In this document: positions 45,526-54,625 of the stretch, in pieces
Layout of the letters: the number at the start of each line of letters is the position of its first letter
Position numbering within the stretch: position 1 is the first letter of the stretch
Assembly (NCBI RefSeq): GCF_016595235.1
Contig: NZ_JAENHL010000007.1
Coordinates: forward strand, 781,834 to 845,833
Origin: Taklimakanibacter albus
GTDB lineage: Bacteria; Pseudomonadota; Alphaproteobacteria; Rhizobiales; Aestuariivirgaceae
DNA length: 64,000 bases
Direction of reading: 5' to 3'
Notes under the pieces: generated by a model
What the model saw: the letters and a program-made list of their open reading frames with translations, nothing else
Database searches by the model: none
Told to the model about the DNA's origin: nothing
Made by a program: the position numbers and the translations under genes

Positions 45526-45671
45526 CGCGTAACCGCTGCTGTGCCAGAGCCGTCCCCAGCACCCCATGATTGGGCTTGGTCTCTAAAGGCGGTGAAAATG
45601 AGGCTTTGCCAGGGGGCTACCGAAACATCTGAGACCTGTTGCCACGAGGCCACAGGTCCCGGTCCGTCACT

Positions 45672-46166
45672 TTAGCCCGATACCGCCCCGCCGGTGATCA
45701 CGGTCACCGCGCGGCGGTTCTGGGAGTAGCATTGTTCGGCATCGCACAAAGCCACCGGGCGCTCCTTGCCATAGGCGATGGAGGAGATGCGGTTGCCCTG
45801 GACGCCCTGGGCGATCAGGAATTCGCGGGTGGCGGTGGCGCGGCGCGCCGACAGCGAGATGTTGTATTCGCGGGTGCCGCGCTCGTCGGCATGGCCTTCG
45901 ACCTGGACGGTCACATTGGGATACTGCTTGAGCCAGGCGGCCTGGCGGCGCAACGTCTCCTGGGCCTCAGGAGTCAGCGTCGAGGTATCGACGATGAAAT
46001 AGATGCGGTCGCCGACATTGATGGCGAAATCCTTTTCGGAGCCGGGAACCGCCGTACCGGCGCCATCGCCTTCCAGATCCGGCTGATTCTTCTTCGAGCA
46101 CGCGGCCAAAGCCAGAAAACAGCAACAAATCAAAGCGATCTTGAATTCCGCCAAACGACGCAACAT
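45672..46166 (-). CDS. pal: Peptidoglycan-associated lipoprotein Pal, copy 1
   Basis: 164 residues. Lipoprotein signal ending LALAAC with the acylated cysteine at 23, then an OmpA-type peptidoglycan-binding domain. VEGHADERGTREYNISLSAR has the diaminopimelate-binding aspartate and arginine, and EQCYSQNRRAVTVIT closes the domain. It anchors the outer membrane to peptidoglycan and works with TolB and TolA. The leader AGGAGTGGGATA before the ATG is identical to that of copy 2, so the ribosome site was duplicated along with the gene. Adjacent to cpoB, the place normally held by the single pal. Confidence 0.94.
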   Translation of the reverse strand: MLRRLAEFKIALICCCFLALAACSKKNQPDLEGDGAGTAVPGSEKDFAINVGDRIYFIVDTSTLTPEAQETLRRQAAWLKQYPNVTVQVEGHADERGTREYNISLSARRATATREFLIAQGVQGNRISSIAYGKERPVALCDAEQCYSQNRRAVTVITGGAVSG

Positions 46167-46285
46167 GATATCCCACTCCTATGTCCCGCCCTGTGCATTG
46201 CCGCCTCTCACCGGGGCCGCTCACCCACCACAGGACCAAATTGCTACCGTACAGTGCTTATTTAGGGTTAATATTCCCTTCCCGG

Positions 46286-46360
46286 CTATGCCGGAAAGCA
46301 CCTGTTAAGGGGGCTTATGACCGTAACAGCGCGGCGATTCTGTGACCAATATTGCCGCAC
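46286..46360 (-). pseudogene. C-terminal remnant of a further pal/OmpA-domain gene
   Basis: On the minus strand one frame reads QYWSQNRRAVTVIS before running on to a stop. It aligns directly with the C-terminal QCYSQNRRAVTVIT of Pal copy 1 and QCWSTNRRAVTIIA of the OmpA-domain protein. Nothing of the rest of the domain is recognisable, and no start or ribosome site exists. I read it as the surviving tail of a deleted copy in the pal cluster. The match is 14 residues only. Confidence 0.5.
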
Positions 46361-46417
46361 CCGCCAAATTGCCTAGGAAACAAGAGAAAAATCTGCCCTG
46401 CGACGGTGTCCGCGAAG

Positions 46418-46873
46418 TCAGGGGGGCTCACCATCCGACGCGATGATCGTCACCGCCCGGCGGTTGGTGGACCAGCATTGCTCTTTCTGACAAATGGCCA
46501 TCCGCCGATCCTCGCCATAGGAAATGGTGGTGACGCGCGACGCCGCGACGCCCTGGCTCATCAGAAAGCGGCGAACTTCTTCGGCCCGCCGCTGGCCGAG
46601 CGCCTTGTTCTGGGTCCGGCTTCCCCAACTGTCCGTGTGGCCTTCGATCGTGACGGTGACCCGAGGATGCTCGTTGAGCCACGCCGCCTGCCGGCGCAGC
46701 GTTTCCTCACCCTCGCCGCTCAGTTGCATGGAATTGCGTGAGAAATAGACCGTGTCACCGACGACGACCGACGTGGCGAACGCCGGCTGGGTGCACAAGG
46801 CCAGAGCCGCCACGAGGGGCAATAAAAAACGAGCGCGTAAACCGCGCTCGTTCAATTCTCTCAGCAACTTCAT
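46418..46873 (-). CDS. OmpA-domain periplasmic protein in pal cluster (non-lipidated)
   Basis: 151 residues, between the two Pal genes. It has a cleavable signal peptide (RFLLPLVAALALCTQPAFA) rather than a lipobox: the residue before its cysteine is leucine, which signal peptidase II does not accept. The OmpA domain is intact (VTIEGHTDSWGSRTQNKALG, with D and R ligands, then QCWSTNRRAVTIIA), but it lacks the Pal spacer. A soluble peptidoglycan-binding protein is expected. The first 20 codons overlap the terminator of the upstream pal copy, so expression may depend on read-through. The ATG has no obvious ribosome site. Confidence 0.8.
   Translation of the reverse strand: MKLLRELNERGLRARFLLPLVAALALCTQPAFATSVVVGDTVYFSRNSMQLSGEGEETLRRQAAWLNEHPRVTVTIEGHTDSWGSRTQNKALGQRRAEEVRRFLMSQGVAASRVTTISYGEDRRMAICQKEQCWSTNRRAVTIIASDGEPP
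46824..46852 (-). terminator. Intrinsic terminator after Pal copy 2, inside the next gene's signal-peptide codons
   Basis: On the minus strand AACGAGCGCG pairs perfectly with CGCGCTCGTT over a 5-nt loop, followed by TTTTATTG. It lies 35 bp after the stop of Pal copy 2, the usual place for a terminator, yet it falls within codons 8 to 17 of the OmpA-domain gene. The hairpin bases encode NERGLRARF. Confidence 0.85.
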
Positions 46874-46886
46874 GCTTGACGCGAGA

Positions 46887-47387
46887 TCAACTCGTCTTGG
46901 CGCCCGAGGTGATGACCGTGACGGTGCGGCGATTCTGCGAATAGCACTGCTCGGCATCGCACAGCGCCGCGGGGCGCTCCTTGCCATAGGCGATGGAGGA
47001 GATACGGCTCGCCTCGATGCCCTGCGAGATCAGGAACTGGCGGGTCGTCGTGGCGCGGCGCGCCGACAACGCGATATTGTATTCGCGCGTGCCGCGTTCA
47101 TCGGCATGGCCCTCGACCTGGATCGCGACGTCGGAATACTGCTTGAGCCAGGCGGCCTGACGGCGCAGCGTCTCCTGGCCTTCCGGTGTTAGCGTCGACT
47201 GATCGACGAGATAGAAGACGGTGTCACCGACTTCTGTCTTGAACTGCTGCTCCGACCCCGCCATCGCGGCGCGGCCGAGACCGTTCTCATCCTCGAGATT
47301 GGCCGTGTTCTTCTTGGAACAGGCCGCCAGGGCCAGGAAACAGAAACACAAGGCGACAGCCTTGAAACCCGCGCTCATACGCAACAT
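46887..47387 (-). CDS. pal: Peptidoglycan-associated lipoprotein Pal, copy 2
   Basis: 166 residues, very similar to copy 1 throughout: lipobox LALAAC, charged spacer SKKNTANLEDENG, then VEGHADERGTREYNIALSAR and EQCYSQNRRTVTVITS. It follows tolB directly, the expected pal position. Upstream AGGAGTGGGATA is the same leader as before copy 1. A strong terminator lies just after it. Which copy supplies the main TolB-binding Pal cannot be decided from sequence. Confidence 0.93.
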   Translation of the reverse strand: MLRMSAGFKAVALCFCFLALAACSKKNTANLEDENGLGRAAMAGSEQQFKTEVGDTVFYLVDQSTLTPEGQETLRRQAAWLKQYSDVAIQVEGHADERGTREYNIALSARRATTTRQFLISQGIEASRISSIAYGKERPAALCDAEQCYSQNRRTVTVITSGAKTS

Positions 47388-47512
47388 GACTTATCCCACT
47401 CCTTTAAGTCGTTGGCGCCCGCTTCCCGGTTGTTCCGTAAGCGGATCAGGCCCCCTAGCCCGAAACCAACTCAGATTATCCCGCCTCGCGACGGATTTGA
47501 TCCGCAGGCGGA

Positions 47513-48847
47513 TCAGTTCAACAAAGGCGACCACGCCGGGTCCGACGCGAAGGTCGGCGTCTTGATGAGCTGTTCGTTGTAGCCCGAAACGTCAACCGAA
47601 TAGAGCCTTGGGCCACCACTCTCCCCCGGCTCGTCGCGGAAAAACATGATCACGCGACTGTTCGGTGCCCATGTCGGACCTTCATTATGAAAACCTTCGG
47701 TTAATAATCTCTCACCGCTGCCGTCGGGATTCATCACGCCGATGGCGAAACGACCGCCGCCCTGCTTGGTGAAGGCGATGTATTTGCCGTCGGGCGACCA
47801 CACCGGCGTCGCATAACGCCCGCCGCCGGAAGAAATGCGGCGTGGATTGGAACCGTCGGCATTCATCACAAAGATCTGCTGGCTGTTGTCGCCGCCAACC
47901 TCAAACGCGATCTGGCTGCCATCCGGCGAATAGGAGGGTGCGGTGTTGATCGCATCGGTGTTGGTGAGCTGCTGCATCTGGCGCGAGCGCAGGTCCATCA
48001 CGAACAGGTTGGCGGCGCCGCCGTCCTGCAGGCTCATGATGACGCGCTGGCCGTCGGGCGAGAAGCGCGGCGAGAAGCTCATATTGGGAAACTCACCGAC
48101 GATCTCGCGCTGCCCCGTTTCGATATTGTAGAGATAGACGCGCGGCGAGCCCGAGCCGAAGGCCATATAGGTGATCTCGAGCGAGTTCGGCGAGAAGCGC
48201 GGCGTCAGCACGAGTTGCTTGCCGTCCGAGATGGCGCGCACATTGAACCCGTCCTGGTCCATGATCGACAGCTTCTTGACCCGCTTGTCCTTGGGGCCAG
48301 ACTCGGCGACGAAAACGACGCGCGTGTCGAAATAGCCGGGCACGCCAGTCAACTCTTGATAGATCTTGTCGGAGATCAGATGGCCGAGGCGGCGCCAGTT
48401 CTTCGGCGATGTCGTGAACTCGAAACCGGCGCGCTTCTGCTGCGAGCCGGTGTCCCACAGGATGAACTGCGCCTTGAGACGGCCGCCTTCCATGATCGTC
48501 TGGCCGGTGACCAGCGCCTTGGCCTGGATCTGGCGCCAGTCGCCGAAGCGCGGCTCCTGGTCGAAATTGGTGATCTGCTCGATGAAGGATTCGGGCGGCA
48601 GCGGGCGGAAATAGCCCGAACGGCCAAGATTGTTGGCGATGACGCCGGCGATGTCGGCACCGGACTGGGCCGCTTCCGGCGAGGTGCCGACAAACGCGGT
48701 GATGGCGATCGGCAGAGGATCGATCTGACCCTTGTTGATATCGACATCGAGGCCCTGCGCGCGCGCCGTCGCTGCCAGCGCGAGCCACATGAACAGAGTG
48801 ACCGCGCCCGCAAAGAATCGTCCGTCAATCATACGCATCGAGATCAT
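47513..48847 (-). CDS. tolB: Tol-Pal system protein TolB
   Basis: Periplasmic six-bladed beta-propeller that binds Pal and TolA. 444 residues. Signal peptide ([17 protein letters not shown]), an N-terminal alpha/beta domain ([20 protein letters not shown]), and propeller repeats such as [34 protein letters not shown] and [19 protein letters not shown]. The start follows GAGG. It lies 10 bp after tolA. Confidence 0.97.
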   Translation of the reverse strand: MISMRMIDGRFFAGAVTLFMWLALAATARAQGLDVDINKGQIDPLPIAITAFVGTSPEAAQSGADIAGVIANNLGRSGYFRPLPPESFIEQITNFDQEPRFGDWRQIQAKALVTGQTIMEGGRLKAQFILWDTGSQQKRAGFEFTTSPKNWRRLGHLISDKIYQELTGVPGYFDTRVVFVAESGPKDKRVKKLSIMDQDGFNVRAISDGKQLVLTPRFSPNSLEITYMAFGSGSPRVYLYNIETGQREIVGEFPNMSFSPRFSPDGQRVIMSLQDGGAANLFVMDLRSRQMQQLTNTDAINTAPSYSPDGSQIAFEVGGDNSQQIFVMNADGSNPRRISSGGGRYATPVWSPDGKYIAFTKQGGGRFAIGVMNPDGSGERLLTEGFHNEGPTWAPNSRVIMFFRDEPGESGGPRLYSVDVSGYNEQLIKTPTFASDPAWSPLLN

Positions 48848-48857
48848 GCCGCCTCAT

Positions 48858-49793
48858 CTAGCTCGGGAACATCAGGTTCGGATTGAAAGTAAAAGTGATC
48901 TCCCGCCACATGTCGTATTTGTCCTGGGGCAGGAAATCATAAGCCTGGCAGCTCATCACCGCCGATACGGCCGACTGCGCGGTGACGGTGAACAGCGGGT
49001 CTGAGCTGCTGTTCACGACATTCGGCATGCCGCTCACCGAGCCGTCGGGATTGAGGAAGAAATGGACTTTCACCACGATCGCCGCTTCACGTGCGCCGGG
49101 CGGAACGTCCCAGCATCGCTCCAGAGCCTGACGCAGCTTGTCGCGCAATGTTGCGGCGACGCCTTCATCAATACCAGACAGATTGTATTCGCCCTGCTTC
49201 GGCGTGCCCGTTTCCGCCTGCTGCTTGAGCGGCGCCGTGCGCTTGTCATCAGTCTTGTTGAGGAAGGCCGCGATATCGTCCGGATTGAACTCTTTCTTCG
49301 GCTTCAGCTTCTTCTCAGGCTTTTTCTCCGGCGGCTTTTCGACCGGCTTCTCCGGCTTTACTTCCGCCTTCTTCGGCTCTTCCTTCTTTTTCTCGGGCTC
49401 CGGCTCATCCGTCTTCTTGATGAGCTCGGCGAGATCTTCCGGCTTCGGCGCGGGCTTCGGCTCTTCCTTCTTCGGCTCTTCCTTTTTCGGCTCGGGCTTG
49501 GGCTCGGGCGGGGCCGAGGCTTCCTTGGCTGCGGTCTTGATTTCGGGCGCCACCTCTGGGGCGGGCTTCACCTGCTTCACCACATCGACAGGCTTCGGAG
49601 CCACCTTCTCCGCCGGCTTTTCCGGCGTCTTCACTGTCGCTTGCGTCTTGCGCAGATCTTCGATCGACACGATATCGACCGGGATCGACTCCTGGTCCTC
49701 GACCTTGAACTCATCCGGATTGGGCAGCACGACAAAGGCCGCGGCGAGGATCGCCGCATGCGCCAGAACCGATATCGTGAGGCTGCGCCGCAT
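48858..49793 (-). CDS. tolA: Tol-Pal system protein TolA
   Basis: Spans the periplasm and links TolQ/TolR energy to Pal at the outer membrane. 311 residues. An N-terminal helix (SLTISVLAHAAILAAAFVVL) is followed by a long Pro/Lys/Glu-rich domain of repeated PKPEPKKEEPKKEEPKP-like sequence (about residues 75-190). The C-terminal TonB/TolA-like domain has ALERCWDVPPGAREAAIVVK and MSCQAYDFLPQDKYDMWRE. It is encoded 3 bp after tolR. Confidence 0.94.
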   Translation of the reverse strand: MRRSLTISVLAHAAILAAAFVVLPNPDEFKVEDQESIPVDIVSIEDLRKTQATVKTPEKPAEKVAPKPVDVVKQVKPAPEVAPEIKTAAKEASAPPEPKPEPKKEEPKKEEPKPAPKPEDLAELIKKTDEPEPEKKKEEPKKAEVKPEKPVEKPPEKKPEKKLKPKKEFNPDDIAAFLNKTDDKRTAPLKQQAETGTPKQGEYNLSGIDEGVAATLRDKLRQALERCWDVPPGAREAAIVVKVHFFLNPDGSVSGMPNVVNSSSDPLFTVTAQSAVSAVMSCQAYDFLPQDKYDMWREITFTFNPNLMFPS

Positions 49794-49796
49794 GCC

Positions 49797-50288
49797 CTAT
49801 TTCTGCGCCTTCTTCTGGGTCTTGCCCTTGTCAGGCGCCACCGTCTCGGACGAGGTGACGAGGCCGATCTTCTTGAAGCCGGCGCCGTTGAGCTCGCCCA
49901 TGACTTTCATCACGAGGCCATAATTCACATTGGTGTCGGCGCGCACGAAGATGCGCTCCTCATAGCCGTTCTTGGCGATCGCCTGGAGCTTGGCGATCAG
50001 CGTCTCCTGGTCGATCTGAGTTTCCTGGATGAAGATCTTGCCTTCGGCGTCGACGGAGACCGTGATGGGCTCGGTATCGCCCTGCATCGGCTTGGCTTTG
50101 GTCTGCGGCAGGTCGACCGGAACGCCGACCGTCATCAAGGGCGCCGCCACCATGAACACGATGAGCAGCACGAGCATGACGTCGACCAGCGGCGTCACGT
50201 TGATTTCGCTCATGGCCGAGAAGGACGAGCGCCGGCGGCTGCCGCGTCTCGTATATCCCCCGCTCGTACCGCCTGCCGAAGCACCCAT
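49797..50288 (-). CDS. tolR: Tol-Pal system protein TolR (ExbD family)
   Basis: 163 residues. A basic, serine-rich N-terminus leads to SEINVTPLVDVMLVLLIVFM, the membrane helix with the proton-carrying aspartate, followed by the periplasmic domain (VDLPQTKAKPMQGDTEPITV). Works with TolQ as a proton channel. It starts 2 bp after tolQ and ends in a lysine-rich tail (PDKGKTQKKAQK). Confidence 0.95.
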   Translation of the reverse strand: MGASAGGTSGGYTRRGSRRRSSFSAMSEINVTPLVDVMLVLLIVFMVAAPLMTVGVPVDLPQTKAKPMQGDTEPITVSVDAEGKIFIQETQIDQETLIAKLQAIAKNGYEERIFVRADTNVNYGLVMKVMGELNGAGFKKIGLVTSSETVAPDKGKTQKKAQK

Positions 50289-50290
50289 GC

Positions 50291-51001
50291 TTACACCCGC
50301 TCGTCCAGTTGCCGCGAGATGATCGCGGAGAATTCGTCAGCGAAGTTTTCCAGTCTGGCCCCGATCTTCGACGCGTCGGCGGCGAACTTATTGTAGAAGA
50401 TTGTCGCCGGTATGGCAGCAAGGAGGCCAAGCGCGGTTGCGATCAGCGCTTCGGCGATGCCGGGGGCGACGACCGCCAGATTGGTGTTCTGCGAATTGGC
50501 GATGGCCTGGAAGCTGGTCATGATGCCCCAGACGGTGCCGAACAGGCCGATGAACGGGGTGGCCGAGCCGACCGTCGCCAGGAACAAAAGCCTGGATTCG
50601 ATATAACCCATCTCCTTCTGGATCTGGACGTCCATCACCTTCTCGATGCGTTTCTGGACGCCCTGGAAGCCGGCCCGTGACGCCGCCCCCTGGCTGCGCT
50701 TCCATTCGCGCATCGCCGCCATGAAGATCGCCGCGAGCCCGCTATTGTTGCGCGAGCCCAAGGCCATATAGAGATCCTCGAGCGACTGGCCGGACCAGAA
50801 ATTCTGCTCGAACTGCTCGCTCTGCCCCATGGTGCGGCGATAGACGAAGAATTTCTCGAAGATGATGGCCCAGGACCACACCGAGGCCGCAGCGAGGCCC
50901 AGCATCACCAGCTGGACCACAAAGCCCGCATTCCAGATCAGATGCCAGAGGGAGAGCTGTCCTGCCCCCTGCGCTACGTTCTGTACCGTCTCAACTTCCA
51001 T
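50291..51001 (-). CDS. tolQ: Tol-Pal system protein TolQ (MotA/TolQ/ExbB family)
   Basis: Proton-channel component, 236 residues with three membrane helices. The first is LVMLGLAAASVWSWAIIFEK. LFLATVGSATPFIGLFGTVW and AIANSQNTNLAVVAPGIAEA are the family's conserved second and third helix regions. First gene of the tol operon; upstream lies a 336-bp gap with a repeat and candidate regulatory sites. Confidence 0.96.
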   Translation of the reverse strand: MEVETVQNVAQGAGQLSLWHLIWNAGFVVQLVMLGLAAASVWSWAIIFEKFFVYRRTMGQSEQFEQNFWSGQSLEDLYMALGSRNNSGLAAIFMAAMREWKRSQGAASRAGFQGVQKRIEKVMDVQIQKEMGYIESRLLFLATVGSATPFIGLFGTVWGIMTSFQAIANSQNTNLAVVAPGIAEALIATALGLLAAIPATIFYNKFAADASKIGARLENFADEFSAIISRQLDERV

Positions 51002-51030
51002 GCTTTGCTTTCTTTCCCACCGCCGGCACT

Positions 51031-51156
51031 TAGAGCCTTACCCACTTTGCTCGCATCGAAACGATGCGAGCAAAGCGGGTAAGAGGCTCGAAAATCACTA
51101 ACCTGGAGCGCTTCTTTACCGCCAAAGTCGAGCAACTTTGGCGAGAAGCGCTCTAG
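51031..51156. repeat. Double-hairpin repeat, family C copy 1
   Basis: 126 bp that begins with TAGAGCC and ends with GCTCTAG. The first hairpin has arms CTTACCCACTTTGCTCGCAT / GCGAGCAAAGCGGGTAAG. The second has GAGCGCTTC...CGCCAAAG / CTTTGGCG...GAAGCGCTC around TCGAGCAA. The second hairpin is nearly identical in copy 2 (58854-58980), while the first differs but stays self-complementary. Confidence 0.85.
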
Positions 51157-51285
51157 AATCCAAATCCCCGCCCTGGCTTCATGGTGAAGCGAGCGAGGTA
51201 GATAAGGTTAAATCTGTCCAAACTGCGGCGTAGCGGGCTTTTGGCCGCCGAAACCGCATATCGGGCGCCAGAGAGAACAGCAAGC

Positions 51286-51304
51286 TATGGTTAAGTTATG
51301 GTTA
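51286..51304. promoter_or_regulatory. Paired TTAACCAT-like words (CtrA-type site candidate)
   Basis: TATGGTTA occurs twice, 11 bp apart. On the minus strand the pair reads TAACCATAACTTAACCATA, containing TTAACCAT, an eight-base word associated with binding sites of the cell-cycle regulator CtrA in alphaproteobacteria. It is about 285 bp upstream of tolQ and 35 bp past ybgC. Sequence match only. Confidence 0.3.
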
Positions 51305-51337
51305 CGAAGCCGAGTTCCCATGGGACAAGGGGTTGCG

Positions 51338-51773
51338 TCAGAACGTCTTAAGGGCGGCCGCCATGTCCTCGGGGAAACGTTTGGGGCGCCCCGCCGCATC
51401 GACCAGCGCCACCGTCACGTCGGCTGAAAACAGCACCTCGCCCGCCCGCAGCACCTTCTGATCGAGCTCCATGCGGGCCCCGCCCATCTCGCGAAAACGC
51501 GTCTCGACCTCGAGCAGATCGTCGATCCGCGCCGGTTTCAGGAAATCGCAGACCATCCGGCGCACCACGAAGCCCATGCGGCCATGGGTTTCATGCCAAT
51601 GCATCTCGTTGTGATGGATGCCGATGAGCCTCAGGCAGTCGGAACGGCCGCGCTCGCAGAATTTGAGATAATTGGCGTGATAGACGGCACCGGAAAAATC
51701 CGTGTCCTCGTAATAGACGCGCACCGGCAGCACATGCCGGTTGCCGTCGATGCGCCCGGCGAGATCCGGCCAC

Positions 51774-51781
<8 letters not shown>
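51338..51781 (-). CDS. ybgC: Acyl-CoA thioesterase YbgC (Tol-Pal associated)
   Basis: 147-residue hotdog-fold thioesterase. [20 protein letters not shown] has the catalytic aspartate and histidine of the 4-hydroxybenzoyl-CoA thioesterase/YbgC group. [14 protein letters not shown] and [20 protein letters not shown] follow. Acts on short acyl-CoA; often located before tolQ, as here. The ATG chosen is preceded by GGAG at good spacing and lies inside the end of ruvB (8-bp overlap). Confidence 0.93.
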
Positions 51782-52822
<1,041 letters not shown>

Positions 52823-52826
<4 letters not shown>

Positions 52827-53263
52827 GTTACTGCTTTCTGCCAATAGGCCTTCACCAGCCACCAGGTGACGAGCGCCGGCACGATATGGATGATCACACT
52901 AAAGACAATGCCGTTGCCTGACACGCCGAAAAGCGCAAGCGCGAAGAGCGCGGCCAGCGCCAATGCAGTCACGATCGGAACAGAGACCGGCAGTCTGCCG
53001 GACAACCAGCCGACAAGCGCAAAGACCAGTCCACAAATGAAGGCCTGCAGTCCCCCCGACACATAACCTGAAACCAGCACCGACAATATGGTCTGGCCTT
53101 GCATGTAGATCGAAATCGCCTCAGGCGTCAGGCCGGTGGCGTCTGCCAGATAGACGAGAATCGTACCGACGAGCGGACCGGCGCCGACGGTCAGCAAGAC
53201 TGTCATGATCAGCTTTACCCATAGCGGACGGCCGACGGGAGCGGATGCAATAACCGCGCTCAT
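52823..53263 (-). CDS. Hypothetical membrane protein between ruvA and ruvB
   Basis: 146 residues, about four membrane helices ([75 protein letters not shown]). It overlaps ruvA by 4 bp and ruvB by 4 bp, so it is translated within the recombination operon. No motif suggests a link with DNA; genes of this type may simply ride on the operon. Family not recognised. Confidence 0.8.
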
Positions 53264-53877
53264 GCCAGTGCCAATTCCTTGAGCGCGAGACGGATCAGTT
53301 GCTCGGTCGCCGCGTCATCGCCCGCCTTGCGCATGGCGGCACTTACCGCAGCACCCGCTTGCGATTGACCATAGCCCAGATTGACGAGCGCCGAGACGGC
53401 ATCCGACGCGGCCGTAGGTTTGGGCCCGCCGATCTCGGCCTGCAGTTTTGCCAGCGCCGGATCGGCGGGCGCGAAGGCCGGCGCTTTATCCTTCAGCTCA
53501 CTGACGATCCGCTGCGCGACCTTGGGTCCGACGCCGGGGGCACGCGCGACCATCGCCTTGTCCTGCAGCGCGATGGCTTGCGCGAGCTCGGCGGTCGACA
53601 GCGTCGAGAGCAGTGCCAGCGCGACCTTGGTGCCCACACCCTGCACCGTCTGCAGCAGCTTGAACCATTCCCGCTCGCCTTGCGTGGCGAAGCCGACGAG
53701 ACGGATCATGTCCTGGCTCACCAGCATCTCGGTGAAGAGCTCGCCGAACTCGCCGGCGGCCGGCAGCACCGACAAAGTCTTGGTCGAGCAGAAGCAATGA
53801 TAGCCGACGCCGTTCACGTCGATGACGACCCAGTCCGGGCCATAGGTGTCGATGCGGCCTTTGAGCTTACTGATCAT
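53260..53877 (-). CDS. ruvA: Holliday junction DNA helicase subunit RuvA
   Basis: Tetrameric junction-binding protein. 205 residues. [20 protein letters not shown] is the typical OB-fold start. [20 protein letters not shown] and [20 protein letters not shown] are the two helix-hairpin-helix motifs, and [20 protein letters not shown] the C-terminal RuvB-binding domain. The start overlaps the toxin gene upstream by 4 bp. Confidence 0.97.
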   Translation of the reverse strand: MISKLKGRIDTYGPDWVVIDVNGVGYHCFCSTKTLSVLPAAGEFGELFTEMLVSQDMIRLVGFATQGEREWFKLLQTVQGVGTKVALALLSTLSTAELAQAIALQDKAMVARAPGVGPKVAQRIVSELKDKAPAFAPADPALAKLQAEIGGPKPTAASDAVSALVNLGYGQSQAGAAVSAAMRKAGDDAATEQLIRLALKELALA

Positions 53878-54299
53878 GCCATTGCATTCCAGGGATTTAG
53901 GACAAGAGCGCCGGTCGTTTCAAAATCAACAACGTTACGCGTGACGACAGTCATGCCGTGGACGATTGCTGTGGCCGCGATCATTGCATCGCGCTCATTT
54001 CTGCGATTAGGCACGTGCAGGCGGGCACAATGCCCGGCCACGTCGAAATCGATCGACAGTATGCGCCCCAGGAATTCGGGAATGACGTGTCTGTCCAACC
54101 ATTGGCGGAGGATATTTCCTTGCACCGGGTCACGTCGTTCCATCTGCAACACGCCAATCTCGAGTTCCATCACCGTGATCGCCGACAGAAAAAGTTCCGC
54201 CGCAACGACGGTACGAAGCCATTGCACAAAATTCGGGTCGGCCTTGCCATCCCGAGCCTTTCGCAATTCGGAAACGACATTGGTGTCGAGAATGAACAT
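53874..54299 (-). CDS. VapC-like PIN-domain ribonuclease toxin
   Basis: 141 residues. [13 protein letters not shown] contains the first catalytic aspartate of the PIN domain. [20 protein letters not shown] holds the conserved glutamate. [20 protein letters not shown] and RNVVDF carry the later acidic residues. It cleaves RNA, usually tRNA, when not bound by its antitoxin. It starts within the antitoxin stop codon (TGATG) and ends within the ruvA start (ATGA), so toxin and RuvA are translationally coupled. Confidence 0.9.
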   Translation of the reverse strand: MFILDTNVVSELRKARDGKADPNFVQWLRTVVAAELFLSAITVMELEIGVLQMERRDPVQGNILRQWLDRHVIPEFLGRILSIDFDVAGHCARLHVPNRRNERDAMIAATAIVHGMTVVTRNVVDFETTGALVLNPWNAMA

Positions 54300-54556
54300 C
54301 AGGAGAAATCAGCCGGCTTGATCTCGATCTCAATACGCGGCGGATCAAACTCCACATCTCCGACTCCCGGAGGCATGCCCAGAATATCGATGATGTCACC
54401 CTTTTTGCCAGCCAAACGTCGATATTCTTCGATAGTCAGCAGCACATGAGCAGGCTTCCCACGATCCGTGATGAATACCGGCCCCTCCTGCGCCGCTTTC
54501 TTGGCCCGGCTCGTATCTTGATTGAATTCCCGACTGGTCAATGTCGTAACGGTCAT
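54299..54556 (-). CDS. Phd/YefM-family antitoxin
   Basis: 85 residues. TVTTLTSREFNQDTSRAKKA is the DNA-binding N-terminus typical of the Phd/YefM group, and EGPVFITDRGKPAHVLLTIE the dimer core. The acidic, proline-containing C-terminus (DVEFDPPRIEIEIKPADFS) would block the PIN toxin. GGAGG precedes the ATG. An inverted repeat 26 bp upstream is a likely autorepression site. Confidence 0.9.
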   Translation of the reverse strand: MTVTTLTSREFNQDTSRAKKAAQEGPVFITDRGKPAHVLLTIEEYRRLAGKKGDIIDILGMPPGVGDVEFDPPRIEIEIKPADFS

Positions 54557-54581
54557 GGTGTTGTTCCTCCACGAGAAGCCA

Positions 54582-54601
54582 ATGTAGAAACGTACCTACA
54601 T
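54582..54601. promoter_or_regulatory. Operator candidate of the toxin-antitoxin pair
   Basis: ATGTAG and CTACAT are separated by 8 bp, a perfect inverted repeat just upstream of the antitoxin gene. Phd-type antitoxins repress their own operon at such repeats. It also shows that a separate promoter for the pair may exist in the 69-bp gap after ruvC. Confidence 0.5.
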
Positions 54602-54625
54602 ATTTAACGCAATTTCGAGAACAAG

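Larger units (their letters stand above)
51002..51337. other. Intergenic region upstream of tolQ
   Basis: About 335 bp without a gene. The half next to tolQ is filled by the family C repeat; the half near ybgC contains AGATAAGGTTAAATCTG and the paired TATGGTTA words, listed separately. Because the repeat is only 30 bp from tolQ, the tol promoter must lie either in or beyond it. No other structure was recognised. Confidence 0.5.
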
